Part shown: positions 7,742 through 16,612 of the stretch, piece after piece
Layout: each line of letters starts with the position of its first letter
Numbering within the stretch: position 1 is the first letter of the stretch
Assembly: GCF_900101345.1 (NCBI RefSeq)
Contig: NZ_FMUX01000024.1
Span: forward strand, 1 to 64,000
Length of the DNA stretch: 64,000 bases
Direction of reading: 5' to 3'
Source: Desulfoluna spongiiphila
GTDB lineage: Bacteria; Desulfobacterota; Desulfobacteria; Desulfobacterales; Desulfolunaceae
Notes under the pieces: generated by a model
The model's database searches: none
Told to the model about the DNA's origin: nothing
The model's input: only the letters and a program-made list of their open reading frames with translations
Position numbers and translations under genes: made by a program

Positions 7742-9109
7742 ATAGGCGCTAATAAGCCCTATTGACGGCCATCAAGCTTGATATTATGGTACCGACCGTT
7801 CATTTATGGAGGTACCGAATTGATTAATAGTGAATGGGAAGAACTTAAACTCTTCCTGCCCGAGGGGTGGGAAGAGATGGCAGCCCAAACCAACACACTG
7901 ACGCAATTAAAAAAAGACAAGTGTCCAAGTAACTACTTGCGTCTTTTGATGTTACATCTGGCATGCAACCTGTCATTGCGAGAAGCCTCAGCAAGAGCAA
8001 AACTATCTGGACTGATGGACGTATCAGATGTTGCCGTAATGAAGCGTCTTCAAAAAGCCGAAAGCTGGCTTTTCACAATGTGCGTTGCCTTGTTCAAAGA
8101 ACATGGTATCAGGCCAGTTCAAGACCCGAGTGGATTAAACGTTCGGTTGGTAGATGCATCTATTGTGAAAGAGCCCGGAAAAAAGGGAGCACAATGGCGA
8201 ATTCACTACAGCCTTCAGCTTTCGACATTAATGTGTGATTCATTTCAACTAACACTGACCAAAGGTAAAGGGACAGGTGAGTCCTTTAAGGTTCATGATG
8301 TTAAGCAGAATGATCATATCATTGCAGATCGAGGTTATTCGAAAGCATCTGATATTAACTATATTGCCGAACACAAGGCTTATTGTACCATCAGGGTTAA
8401 TACATCAAGCCTCTTGTTTCAGGATAAAAAGGGCAAAGCGTTTCCTCTTTTATCCAAGGTGACGTCGGTAAAACGCGTTGGTTCTGTCAAATCTTGGGAT
8501 GTTGACATCACATACAAGGAGAACAAAATCCCCGGTCGACTTTGTGTCATCAAAAAAAGCAAAGAGGCCGCCCAAAAGTCACAGGATAAGGCCAAGCGTG
8601 AAGCAGCACGAAAGTGCTACAAACTAAAACCGGAGACACTGGAATACGCCAAATATATTATTCTGTTTACAACAGTTCCAAGTGCCCTGAGCACTCCAGA
8701 GGAAATAACGGAACAGTACAGGCTACGCTGGCAAATCGAATTAACGTTTAAGCGTTTCAAGTCCATAACAGAACTTGGAAGCCTCCCCAAATATCGGGCT
8801 GACAGCTCTCGATCCTGGATATATGGCAAACTCTTTGTTGCCCTGTTGACTGAAAAAATGATTCGCAATGCTGAATCTTTTTCCCCCTGGGGGTACCGAG
8901 TCCCAGAGGTTTTCTGCCAGAAAGAGTCGATGGCGTGAGTTCAAATTCGCCTGGACTCAAATAAGATGTATTGTTCAACCCTTCGTCTCTTTGAAGGATA
9001 TGAAGACCAACTGGTCTCTAATCTCCCAGCTACTTGCAGAACCTCCGCGTAAGAGGCACATACAAATGGATGCGCCCCAGTACGCTGGATTGTTCTGATT
9101 AGCGCCTAT
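7742..9109 (+). mobile_element. IS4-family insertion sequence (1368 bp)
   Basis: Terminal inverted repeats are ATAGGCGCTAAT (7742-7753) and ATTAGCGCCTAT (9098-9109). Direct 13-bp target copies GGGGATCATCCCC flank the element at 7729-7741 and 9110-9122; 10-13 bp is the normal IS4-family range. The target word is itself a near-perfect palindrome inside repeat module B. The element is clearly richer in A+T than its surroundings. Confidence 0.92.
7820..9098 (+). pseudogene. IS4-family DDE transposase, frameshifted near the C-terminus
   Basis: Translation is placed at TTG 7820 behind a GGAGG ribosome site, giving MINSEWEELKLFLPEGW. DDE parts are present: NVRLVDASIV (first Asp), IIADRGYS (second Asp) and the YREK block YRLRWQIELTFKRFK with the catalytic Glu. 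The first frame ends at a TGA at 8936. The conserved C-terminal block SRWREFKFAWTQIRC continues in another frame to 9098. The frame change lies between about 8880 and 8925, where runs of T, C and G occur. Either the copy is inactive or one base is miscalled. The catalytic core itself is uninterrupted. Confidence 0.85.
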
Positions 9110-9182
9110 GGGGATCATCCCCTGGCCGCCGGAGGCAGGCTTTTCCTGCCCACATTAACCATAGAAGGCATGCGTTTCCATG

Positions 9183-10766
9183 TTACTCGTACAGCTTTCG
9201 GAAGTCGCGGTTGGTGCGGATGTACTTACGCCTGAGCTTGGGCTTTTCAATTTTTCCCGTGGGGTTTCGCGGCACCTCCCCGAAGAAGATCTTCCTCGGG
9301 CGTTTGTAGCGGGGAAGGTTCTCGCAGAAGGCCTCAAGGGCGTCCCGCGTCATGGAGCGCCCCTCCTTGACCATCACCACAGCGGCCACCACCTCGCCCA
9401 GGCGATGGTCGGGGTAGCCGATGATACCCACGTCCTGGATATCAGGATGGGTGATGATGTGGTTTTCGATCTCCACGGGAAAAATGTTTTCACCGCCGGA
9501 GATGATGAGGTCTTTCTTGCGGTCCACGAGCCAGATAAAGCCGTCCTTGTCTTTCCGGGCCATGTCCCCGGTGCGGAGCCAGCCGTCCACGATGCACTTG
9601 GCCGTCTCCTCGGGATTTTTGTAGTACTCGCTCATGACGCCGGGGCCTTTGATCATCAACTCGCCGGTTTCGGCGCCGGGCAGCTCGTTCAGGGCCCCGT
9701 CCACCACCTTGGCCATCCACTGATGGCCGGGAAGCCCGATGGCCCCCACCTTGTGCTCGTTGTCCACGCCCAAGTGAACGCACCCGGGGCCGGAGCATTC
9801 GGTGAGCCCGTAGTTGGTGTCGTAGGCGTGATGGGGAAAGAGCTTCTTCCACTCGTCGATAAGGGACGGCGGCACGGGCTGAGCACCGATGTGCATGAGG
9901 CGCCAGGCATCGAGGTTGTACTCGGTCAGGACCACGTCCCCGTTTTCGATGGCAATGAGGATGTCGTGGGCCCAGGGCACCAGCAGCCAGACGATGGAGA
10001 CCTGCTCTTCGGAGGCCACCCGCAGGATATACTCGGGCTTCACCCCTTTGAGGATGACGGTCCGCGCCCCCACCTTGAAGTTCCCGAACCAGTGCATCTT
10101 GGCACCGGTGTGGTACAGCGGGGGGATGCAGAGAAAGTTGTCGAGGTGGGTCTGGCCGTGGTGGGCGTTTTCCACCTCGCAGGCAAAGGCGAGGTTGCCG
10201 TGGGTGAGGCGCACCGCCTTAGGGGTCCCGGTGGTGCCGGAGGTAAAGTAGAGGGCCGCGGTGTCGGTTTTGGACAGGGGAACGGGGGCAAAGGGCACCT
10301 GCTCCGTCTCCAGAAGGCTCCCTAAATGCATGGCCCACGCCGGGCAGCTCCGTTTGGGTCCGTCGAAAATCCAGTGTTTCACGGTGGCGGACAGCTCTTC
10401 TTTCACCTCTTCCAGACGATCGATGAACTCTTCACCGAAGACAAACACCTCGGCTTCGGCGACGTTGGTGCACAGGGCGATCTTCTCGGCGTCAAACCGA
10501 AAGTTCAAGGGCACCACCCAGGCGCCGCTGCGAAGGACGCCGAAGTAGATAGGAAGCCACTCCAACGAGTTGCTCATGAGCTGAACCACGCGCCCCCCCT
10601 TGCCCACCCCGAGCCCCTGAAGAACCGCTGCCAGCTCCGTCGCATAGGTATCGAATCTGGACCAGGTGATTTCCCGCCGAAGGTTCTTTGCGGGTTCGCG
10701 TTCGATAAGAGAGATTTCGCAACCGTAGAGGGAGGCGTTTTCGGCAAGTATATCCGTAATCAACAT
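9183..10766 (-). CDS. Acyl-CoA synthetase / AMP-dependent ligase (medium/long-chain fatty acid type)
   Basis: 527 residues from MLITDILAENASLYG; the frame is open further upstream but family homology starts here. ANL-superfamily motifs are TSGTTGTPKAVRLTHG (175-190), YGLTECSG, GWLRTGDMARKDKDGFIWLVDRKKD and the C-terminal catalytic lysine in PRNPTGKIEKPKLRR. It should activate a carboxylic acid with ATP to acyl-AMP and then acyl-CoA in the cytoplasm. Substrate length cannot be read from the sequence. Nearby dienoyl-CoA type enzymes suggest a role in fatty or aromatic acid oxidation. An unrelated repeat lies just behind the stop. Confidence 0.9.
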   Translation of the reverse strand: MLITDILAENASLYGCEISLIEREPAKNLRREITWSRFDTYATELAAVLQGLGVGKGGRVVQLMSNSLEWLPIYFGVLRSGAWVVPLNFRFDAEKIALCTNVAEAEVFVFGEEFIDRLEEVKEELSATVKHWIFDGPKRSCPAWAMHLGSLLETEQVPFAPVPLSKTDTAALYFTSGTTGTPKAVRLTHGNLAFACEVENAHHGQTHLDNFLCIPPLYHTGAKMHWFGNFKVGARTVILKGVKPEYILRVASEEQVSIVWLLVPWAHDILIAIENGDVVLTEYNLDAWRLMHIGAQPVPPSLIDEWKKLFPHHAYDTNYGLTECSGPGCVHLGVDNEHKVGAIGLPGHQWMAKVVDGALNELPGAETGELMIKGPGVMSEYYKNPEETAKCIVDGWLRTGDMARKDKDGFIWLVDRKKDLIISGGENIFPVEIENHIITHPDIQDVGIIGYPDHRLGEVVAAVVMVKEGRSMTRDALEAFCENLPRYKRPRKIFFGEVPRNPTGKIEKPKLRRKYIRTNRDFRKLYE

Positions 10767-11176
10767 AAGGCAACCCTGTAAAAAAATGCCGCCGTCAAAA
10801 GTCGGCGCCGCATGCGACGTGTACCATCCCGCCTTGTCGCTGCCGCCAGCCAGTTCATCCCGGATGCCCGCAGGGCACCGCGTGGTCGACTTTTTTCGGA
10901 AGGCCGTCAAAATAATAACCAAAACAACGGGACCGTGATCAAACCGGCCCTGTTCATAGGGCCTGCCGATTAAGTCTTATCACATACCACAGCCCCTGAA
11001 GAACCTCTACCCCTGATAATAAGGAGGGTGTGCAGATACACAGGACGGAATGTGCCTCAGCGATTTGGCCCGGACAACGAGGGACAAATCGCAGGGGCAC
11101 TATGCTTTCAAGGCGGCTCACCTCGCCGCAGAAGGCAGGGATTTCCCGGTGATTTTTAGCATGGAAGGCAAACGGT
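10767..11176. other. Intergenic region with a divergent module B copy (11045-11170)
   Basis: No gene. The stretch 11045-11170 is a diverged module B: GATTTGGCCC...GGGACAAATC hairpin, then AAGGCGGCTCACCTCGCCG, and the end word ATGGAAGGCA, abutting the stop codon of the SDR gene. The rest is unremarkable. Confidence 0.6.
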
Positions 11177-12670
11177 TCAGCTTTTAAACCCCCGAAAGCG
11201 GCGGCGCTCCTTTATAAAGGGCGAGTCCACCTCGGCCTCGGCCCAGCGCACCATGTTCCGGATCATGCCCTGAAACACCAGGGCATGGAAGGGCTTGACG
11301 GCCATCCAGTAGAGACGGCCCAGAAAACCCGAAGGGTAAAAAATCGCGGTCTGGTGGATGGCCACCCGCCCCCCTTCTGTTTTGACCTCAAACTCCAGCC
11401 ACGCCTTGCCCGGCAACTTCATCTCGGAGATCAGCCGCAGGAGCTGCCCCTCCTCAAACCGCTCCACCCGCCAGAAATCAAGATGGTCCCCGCTGCGGAG
11501 CTCCCGCCTGTGGGGCCGACCACGCCTTACCCCCACCCCGCCCATCCAGAAATCCACGGCCCCCCGGATCCGCCAGAGAAAGTTGAAGGCGTACCACCCG
11601 TTCCTGCCCCCGATGCGGGCAAAGGAGGAAAAGGCCCGACCGGGGGTGGTGCTGACTCGGCGGCTCCGCTGATCAATGTAGCGCGCCCCCATCCAGGAAG
11701 TCTCCGGCCCCGGCGGCTTGCCCCCGGCAGAGGAGACGGCGTCTGTCCATCGGCTCTCGGCAAAGGCCCGCTCCTCGTTCATCAGGGCCCGCCGGATTGC
11801 CTCCCGGGCGCTCATGGGCTCCACGCTGAAAAGCTCGCGGGCGGACGGATCATGCACCACGGTCTGGTTTTTTACCCCCTCAATGAGTTTTTTTCCTACC
11901 CGGGCGTAAACAGGGGTTACCAACCCCAGCCAGAGGCTGCTGACCCCCGGGGTGAGGATGGGCACCGGAATCATGAGCCGGGAGAGGTCCCGCTCCCTGG
12001 CGTAGGCTTCCATGAGGTCCTGGTAGGAGAGAGGTTCGGAGCCCCCCACCTCCACGATACGACTCTCGGGCAGGGGCAGGGTCACCGATTCGGTAAGGTA
12101 GCGGATGAGGTCTTCGATGCCGATGGGCTGGGCCATCACCTTGACCCATCGCGGCAGGAGCATCACAGGCAGCCGCTCGGTGAGCGCCCGCACCAGCTCA
12201 AAGGAGAGGCTGCCCGACCCGATGACGATGGAGGCCCGAAATTCCAGGGTGGGTACCGACGAACACCTGAAAATTCGGCCCACCTCCTGACGGCTCCGAA
12301 GGTGGGCCGAGAGGTTCGGCCCCTCCCCCAACCCCCCGAGGTAGATGATTTTCCGAACCCCGGCACGCTGGGAGGCCCCCACAAAATTCTTGGCCGCCTT
12401 GCGGTCCATCTCTTCAAAACCCCCGGTGGCGCCCATGGAGTGGATAAGGTACAGGGCCGTATGGACCCCCTCCAGGGCCTGGTCCAGGGACGCCACATCA
12501 AATACATCCCCCTTCACCACCTCGGTGCCTTCAGCCGTCCGATGCTTGAGAAACGCCGCACGCCTCGCCAGGCACCGCACGCGAAATCCCTCCCCTTCAA
12601 GGACGCGAAGCAGGCGCCCCCCCACATATCCCGTGGCTCCGGTAAGCAAAATCAATGGCCGCTCATCCAT
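11177..12670 (-). CDS. NAD(P)-binding SDR-DUF2867 fusion protein
   Basis: 497 residues. The N-terminal Rossmann fold of the atypical (NmrA/YbjT-like) SDR type has LLTGATGYVGGRLL (8-21) and continues through VVKGDVFDVASL and a KIIYLGGLG strand. Residues from about 330 form a DUF2867 domain, a START-like fold (SWMGARYIDQRSRRV, GDHLDFWRVERFEEGQLLRLISEMKLPGKAWLEFEV). This two-domain layout is common in Proteobacteria but its substrate is unknown; a reductase or quinone/lipid-related role is only a guess. It is divergent from the following flavoenzyme gene, with a 442-bp spacer. Confidence 0.85.
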   Translation of the reverse strand: MDERPLILLTGATGYVGGRLLRVLEGEGFRVRCLARRAAFLKHRTAEGTEVVKGDVFDVASLDQALEGVHTALYLIHSMGATGGFEEMDRKAAKNFVGASQRAGVRKIIYLGGLGEGPNLSAHLRSRQEVGRIFRCSSVPTLEFRASIVIGSGSLSFELVRALTERLPVMLLPRWVKVMAQPIGIEDLIRYLTESVTLPLPESRIVEVGGSEPLSYQDLMEAYARERDLSRLMIPVPILTPGVSSLWLGLVTPVYARVGKKLIEGVKNQTVVHDPSARELFSVEPMSAREAIRRALMNEERAFAESRWTDAVSSAGGKPPGPETSWMGARYIDQRSRRVSTTPGRAFSSFARIGGRNGWYAFNFLWRIRGAVDFWMGGVGVRRGRPHRRELRSGDHLDFWRVERFEEGQLLRLISEMKLPGKAWLEFEVKTEGGRVAIHQTAIFYPSGFLGRLYWMAVKPFHALVFQGMIRNMVRWAEAEVDSPFIKERRRFRGFKS

Positions 12671-13112
12671 GGTTCACTCCCTGGTGTCCAATGGTAACTG
12701 GTCGCTTTTCCCATCTCACCTATCCGCTTCAACCTATAACCTATGGCCTCCATTATACACCACCTCATCCCATCAGAAAGTCGTTTTGTCCCAAAGGGTT
12801 GACTCCTTATGGACAAAACCGAAAAAGCCGTGATAGGCTGAGACCGTTTTCATCAGGTTCCATGGTTACCCCGGGCCCGATCATCGCAGGTACACACGCA
12901 TCATTCATCGGTTTTTCCCAAAACGCATTGCAACTACTCGGCTGCCTCCGGCAGGTCACTTTTTGAAAAAAGCTCCGCAAACACTTTCCGGTTGCATCCC
13001 TTTTGCCCAAAAGCGCGCCTGGTCCGCGACTCTACCCGCCAGGCACACATGTCGTTGTCAACGGAACGTTGTTCGTTTTCTCTTACGGAATGTTTCATGC
13101 CAAGGAGGCTCG
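12671..13112. other. Divergent intergenic region with repeat motif G (12944-12980)
   Basis: A shared promoter region is expected between two diverging genes, but I could not pick a convincing -35/-10 pair. The stretch 12944-12980 (GCCTCCGGC, T-run, GAAAAAAGCTCCGCAAA) is also found at 32190-32230. A CAAGGAGG ribosome site at 13101 serves the next gene. Confidence 0.5.
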
Positions 13113-15125
13113 ATGTTTGACACCCTGTTCTCGCCCATCGCCATCAACTCGCTCACCGTTAAAAATCGCATCGCCTACCCATCCCTCGGCCTTCTCTACA
13201 GCTGGGACAGAAAATTAAACGACAGGTACCTGAACTACTTTACCGAAATTGCCCGGGGCGGCGCGGGCATTGTCACCGTAGGCCCCGTAGGAGTAGATTT
13301 CATCGGCTCCGGCCTGGCGGTCCTCGGCCTGGACACCGACGAGGCCATCCCCGACTTTTCCCGGGTCACCGAGGCCATCCGGGCCCGGGGGGCCTCTCCC
13401 TGGATCCAGCTTTTCCATGCCGGTGCCTACACCCACCCCCTGCTCATCAACGGTGCGCCGCCCATGGGTCCTTCGGCCGTCTACTCCCCCTACTCCAAGG
13501 CCACCCCCAGGGAGATGAGCCGTGAGGATATACGGACGGTACAAAAATCCTTTTCAGACACGGCGGCCCGGGCCGTTGAGGCAGGCTTTGACGGCGTGGA
13601 GGTCATCGCATCGGCCGGGTATCTCCTCACCCAGTTCCTCTCCCCGAAAACCAACAAACGGACCGACGGCTACGGAGGCAGCCTCGAAAACCGGCTCCGG
13701 TTTCCCACGGAGGTGCTCTCCGCCTGCAGGCAGGCCGTGGGAGAGGGGTTCCCCTTATCCGTGCGCATGGCTGGCAACGACTTCGTCCCGGAGAGCAACA
13801 CCGACGAGGTCACCCCCGCCATCGCCCGGGCCTATGAAAAAAGCGGGGTGAATCTTATCAACGTCACCGGCGGGTGGCACGAGTCCAAGGTGCCCCAGCT
13901 CCCCATGGAGTTGCCCCGCACCGGCTACGCCTACCTTGCCGCCACCATCCGCAAGGCGGTCTCCGTACCGGTCATGGCCTCCAACCGCATCACCACCCCC
14001 ATGGACGCCGAACGGCTCTTGAACGACGGCTACTGCGACATGGTGAACCTGGGCCGGGTCCTCATCGCCGACCCCTTCTGGCCCGCCAAGGCCAGGGAGG
14101 GCCGCGTCGAGGAGATCCGTCCCTGCGTGGCCTGTTCCCAGGGATGCACCGACGAGATCTTCAGCGGCATGCCCGTCACCTGCATCGGCAACCCCCGGGC
14201 CGGATACGAGACAGAACGCATCGTCCGACCCACGACCTCCCCCAAACAGGTCATGGTGGCAGGGGCGGGCCCCGCAGGTCTGGAGGTCGCAGTCACCGCC
14301 GCACAGATGGGCCACCGCGTGCACCTCTTCGAAGCCGGAGACGCCATCGGTGGACAGATCACCCTGGCCGCCACCCCGCCCAACAAGGGGGAACTCCTGG
14401 AATACATCCGGTACTACCGCGCCATGCTGGCCCGACACGGGGTCACCGTCTCCTTGTCCACCCCGGTCACCCCGGAACTGATCAGCCAGGAGAAGCCCGA
14501 CCACGTCTTCGTTGCCGAAGGCGCCGAACCCACCCGGCCCCCCATTCCCGGGGCCCAGGATGAAGACATTCTCTCTTCCTGGGACGTCCTCAAAAAGGAC
14601 CGCCCCTTGGGCAAATCCGTGGCCATCGTCGGCGGGGGTGCCGTGGGCCTTGAAACCGCCCTGCACATTGCCGTCAAGGGCACTTTTTCCCCGGAGATGT
14701 TTCACTTCCTCTCCGCCCACGACGCCGCCCCGCCGGAAAGGCTCAGGCAGGGGCTCTTCACCGGCAACCACCGGGTCGCGGTCTTTGAAATGGCCCCCCG
14801 CGCCGGAGGGGACATGGGGCGCTCCACCCGGTGGATCATGATGGACAACCTCAAGCGCTACGGGGTCCGCCTCATCACCGGAGCCACGGTGACCCGGCTA
14901 TCCGGCGAGGAGGTCTGCTGGGACGACGGCACCAACGAGCAGGCGGAACACTTCGACACCGTGATCCTGGCCACGGGGTCGCGATCGGTGACCACCCTCT
15001 CGGCCGCCCTGCCCGACCTGGGCATCCCTTACACCGTCATCGGAGACGGCCTGGCCCCTGGAAAATTCAACCACGCCATCCACGGAGGCTTCCTCGCCGC
15101 CCTTCAGCTGGATGCCAGGGGGTAA
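13113..15125 (+). CDS. 2,4-dienoyl-CoA reductase-like FMN/FAD/4Fe-4S oxidoreductase (old yellow enzyme family)
   Basis: 670 residues from MFDTLFSPIAINSLTVKNRI, chosen for the AAGGAGG ribosome site just upstream; the frame is open further 5'. Residues 1-330 are the FMN TIM barrel (QFLSPKTNKRTDGYGGSLENR is the classic OYE block). A 4Fe-4S site follows with Cys338, Cys341, Cys345 and Cys357 (Cx2Cx3Cx11C). Then come a FAD/NAD fold with VAGAGPAGLE and a second dinucleotide motif IVGGGAVGLE. This is the FadH/trimethylamine-dehydrogenase architecture. NAD(P)H reduction of an enoate such as 2,4-dienoyl-CoA is likely. The FAD half contains an insertion rich in His/Pro (FHFLSAHDAAPPERL). A dienoyl-CoA isomerase-like gene lies next downstream. 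Confidence 0.88.
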   Translation: MFDTLFSPIAINSLTVKNRIAYPSLGLLYSWDRKLNDRYLNYFTEIARGGAGIVTVGPVGVDFIGSGLAVLGLDTDEAIPDFSRVTEAIRARGASPWIQLFHAGAYTHPLLINGAPPMGPSAVYSPYSKATPREMSREDIRTVQKSFSDTAARAVEAGFDGVEVIASAGYLLTQFLSPKTNKRTDGYGGSLENRLRFPTEVLSACRQAVGEGFPLSVRMAGNDFVPESNTDEVTPAIARAYEKSGVNLINVTGGWHESKVPQLPMELPRTGYAYLAATIRKAVSVPVMASNRITTPMDAERLLNDGYCDMVNLGRVLIADPFWPAKAREGRVEEIRPCVACSQGCTDEIFSGMPVTCIGNPRAGYETERIVRPTTSPKQVMVAGAGPAGLEVAVTAAQMGHRVHLFEAGDAIGGQITLAATPPNKGELLEYIRYYRAMLARHGVTVSLSTPVTPELISQEKPDHVFVAEGAEPTRPPIPGAQDEDILSSWDVLKKDRPLGKSVAIVGGGAVGLETALHIAVKGTFSPEMFHFLSAHDAAPPERLRQGLFTGNHRVAVFEMAPRAGGDMGRSTRWIMMDNLKRYGVRLITGATVTRLSGEEVCWDDGTNEQAEHFDTVILATGSRSVTTLSAALPDLGIPYTVIGDGLAPGKFNHAIHGGFLAALQLDARG

Positions 15126-15140
15126 GACGTCCGAAAAGCA

Positions 15141-15341
15141 AGCCTTCTATGGTCAAAGTGCATGGAAGAAGGCCTCCGGCGGCGAGGTGTGCCACCTCGA
15201 AAGCAGATTGCGAATGCGTTTTGTCCCTCGTTCCTCGGGTCAAATCACATCCGCCTTTAAAAACTTTATTCAAAAAGAGCCATTAAGGCCTGTTTAATAA
15301 ACTTTTTAAAAGTTTAGCTCCCGGCAGGGCCGCCGGGGGCT
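15141..15341. repeat. Composite repeat B+C, reverse orientation
   Basis: Module B (15141-15258, starting with the end word AGCCTTCTATGG) is followed by module C (about 15290-15341). The end word begins 15 bp after the flavoenzyme stop codon. It could act as a transcript-end structure for that gene. Confidence 0.75.
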
Positions 15342-15600
15342 TCTCGTTCCCCTAAACCGAAGAAAAGCTACGTCTACAATATATTATACACAACATTAAA
15401 AGCACCCTTACACTCATCACATGAGCCTTAAAAATACTATTTTAAAGTGTTTCGAAGGATAGAGACTTTCAGGGCAAGGCCGATTGACTTGGCGCATCAT
15501 TATGTAGTATGCAACATAAACAACTCAAGCGCCCCGTATCGCGGTTCAGCAAAGGGTAAAAAGTTCCACAGGGACTCGAATCATATAAGGAGAGAGTACA
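15342..15600. other. Upstream region of the dienoyl-CoA isomerase-like gene
   Basis: A TTGACT at about 15485 followed by TAGTAT is a possible but badly spaced promoter. The region is AT-rich (ATATATTATAC at about 15379) with nothing else recognisable. Confidence 0.35.
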
Positions 15601-16419
15601 ATGCAAAGCGACTACTATCTGGTGGAAAAAGAGGGGGCCATCGCCACAGTGTGGCTCAACAGGCCGGACAAGAAAAACGCCATGAACCCGCCCGCCTGGA
15701 TCGACAGCGTGGGGGTATTCAAAGAGCTGGACGAAGACCCGGAGGTCCGGGTGATCATCGTGGCAGGCAAGGGAAAAGACTTCTGTGCCGGCATCGACCT
15801 CTTTGAGATCATCGGCATGCTTCCCGAGCTCCTCGACCCCGAGCAGAAAGGGGGCGTCAAGTGGCCCCTGCTCAGCAAACTCAAGCTCATGCAGGACGGC
15901 CTGACCGTCATCGAGCGGATCCGCAAGCCCGTTATTGCAGCCGTTCAGGGCAAGTGCATCGGCGGCGGCCTGGACCTCATCTGCGCCTGTGACATCCGAC
16001 TGGCCTCGGCCGACGCCACCTTCTCCCTGAGGGAAGCCGCCGTGGGCATGGTGGCGGACATGGGCGTTCTCCAGCGCCTCCCCCTCATCGTGGGCCAGGG
16101 CATCGCCCGGGAGATGGCCTTCACCGCCAAGTTCATCGACGCCTCACGGGCCCGTGACGTGAACCTCGTCAACGAGGTCTTCGAAGATGCCGAGGCCCTC
16201 CAGGCCGGTGCCCGCGCCCTGGCTGAGGAGATCCTGGGCGCCGCCCCCATCGCGGTCCAGGCCTCCAAGGACGTCCTCAACAACGCCATCACCTCCCAGA
16301 TCGACGAGGGCCTGAGCTACGTGGCCGCCATCAGCGGCAACATCGTCCCCTCCAACGACCTCATGGAAGCGGTGACCGCCATGGGCGAAAAACGGGCCCC
16401 GAAATTCACCGGGACCTGA
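15601..16419 (+). CDS. Crotonase family, delta(3,5)-delta(2,4)-dienoyl-CoA isomerase-like
   Basis: 272 residues with ribosome site AAGGAGAG. Oxyanion-hole segments are FCAGIDL (61-67) and GGGLDL (121-126). Three acidic residues, Asp125, Glu145 and Asp153, have exactly the spacing (20 and 8) of the catalytic Asp/Glu/Asp of mammalian ECH1, and VADMGVLQRLP mirrors ECH1's AADVGTLQRLP. It should move double bonds in 3,5-dienoyl-CoA to 2,4-dienoyl-CoA, the substrate for a dienoyl-CoA reductase such as the preceding gene product. A role as a ring-cleavage type hydratase is an alternative, because ECH1-like proteins also occur in anaerobic aromatic degradation. A strong terminator follows. Confidence 0.87.
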   Translation: MQSDYYLVEKEGAIATVWLNRPDKKNAMNPPAWIDSVGVFKELDEDPEVRVIIVAGKGKDFCAGIDLFEIIGMLPELLDPEQKGGVKWPLLSKLKLMQDGLTVIERIRKPVIAAVQGKCIGGGLDLICACDIRLASADATFSLREAAVGMVADMGVLQRLPLIVGQGIAREMAFTAKFIDASRARDVNLVNEVFEDAEALQAGARALAEEILGAAPIAVQASKDVLNNAITSQIDEGLSYVAAISGNIVPSNDLMEAVTAMGEKRAPKFTGT

Positions 16420-16445
16420 TCCGCGACAAAACACCGATACCTCAA

Positions 16446-16488
16446 AGCCCCCTGTTGCCAGTCGTTTTCGAGCAACAGGGGGCTTTTT
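16446..16488 (+). terminator. Rho-independent terminator
   Basis: A perfect 13-bp stem AGCCCCCTGTTGC / GCAACAGGGGGCT (16446-16458, 16472-16484) is followed by a T-run. It begins 27 bp after the isomerase stop codon. Confidence 0.93.
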
Positions 16489-16528
16489 GTTCGAGTAGTG
16501 GAAATAAAAGCATAAAAAAAACATTAAG

Positions 16529-16612
16529 ATGCCTCCGGCGGCAAGGTGTGCCACCTTGAAAGCTGGTTACCGCCGGGCCTTGCCCCTCGTACCTCGGGTC
16601 AAACCCCAGCGG
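16529..16612. repeat. Repeat module B, partial and diverged, reverse
   Basis: GCCTCCGGCGGCAAGGTGTGCCACCTTG and the CTCGTACCTCGGGTCAAA end are kept; the outer hairpin is degenerate (GGTTACCGCCGGG in place of the GCGAATGC arm). Confidence 0.65.

Larger units (their letters stand above)
7669..9171. repeat. Repeat module B, copy 1, split by the IS4-family element
   Basis: The two halves are 7669-7741 and 9123-9171. The left half has the hairpin GGATGTGATTTTCCCC...GGGGAAAATCACATCC; the right half has the family end GCCGCCGGAGGCAGGCTTTT...ATAGAAGGCAT. Without the insertion the module would be about 120 bp like the other copies. Its right end stops 12 bp short of the acyl-CoA ligase stop codon. Confidence 0.8.

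Noticed and set aside
8936..8938. TGA ending the IS4-family transposase frame as another selenocysteine codon
   Set aside because: The sequence after this TGA in the same frame does not resemble the family, while another frame gives the conserved SRWREFKFAW block. A frameshift explains it better.
9180..10325. 381-residue open frame on the plus strand opposite the acyl-CoA ligase
   Set aside because: It is the complement of a clear AMP-ligase gene in GC-rich DNA, His/Gly/Pro-rich and without any motif.
11285..12697. 470-residue open frame on the plus strand opposite the SDR-DUF2867 gene
   Set aside because: Same reason: antisense open frame caused by high GC, no domain and no ribosome site.
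12963..13112. 50-residue N-terminal extension of the flavoenzyme
   Set aside because: ATG 13113 has an excellent AAGGAGG site and begins the conserved old-yellow-enzyme start; the extension is a repeat-derived frame.
13755..14771. 338-residue open frame opposite the dienoyl-CoA reductase-like gene
   Set aside because: Shadow frame; the flavoenzyme on the other strand has all its cofactor motifs.
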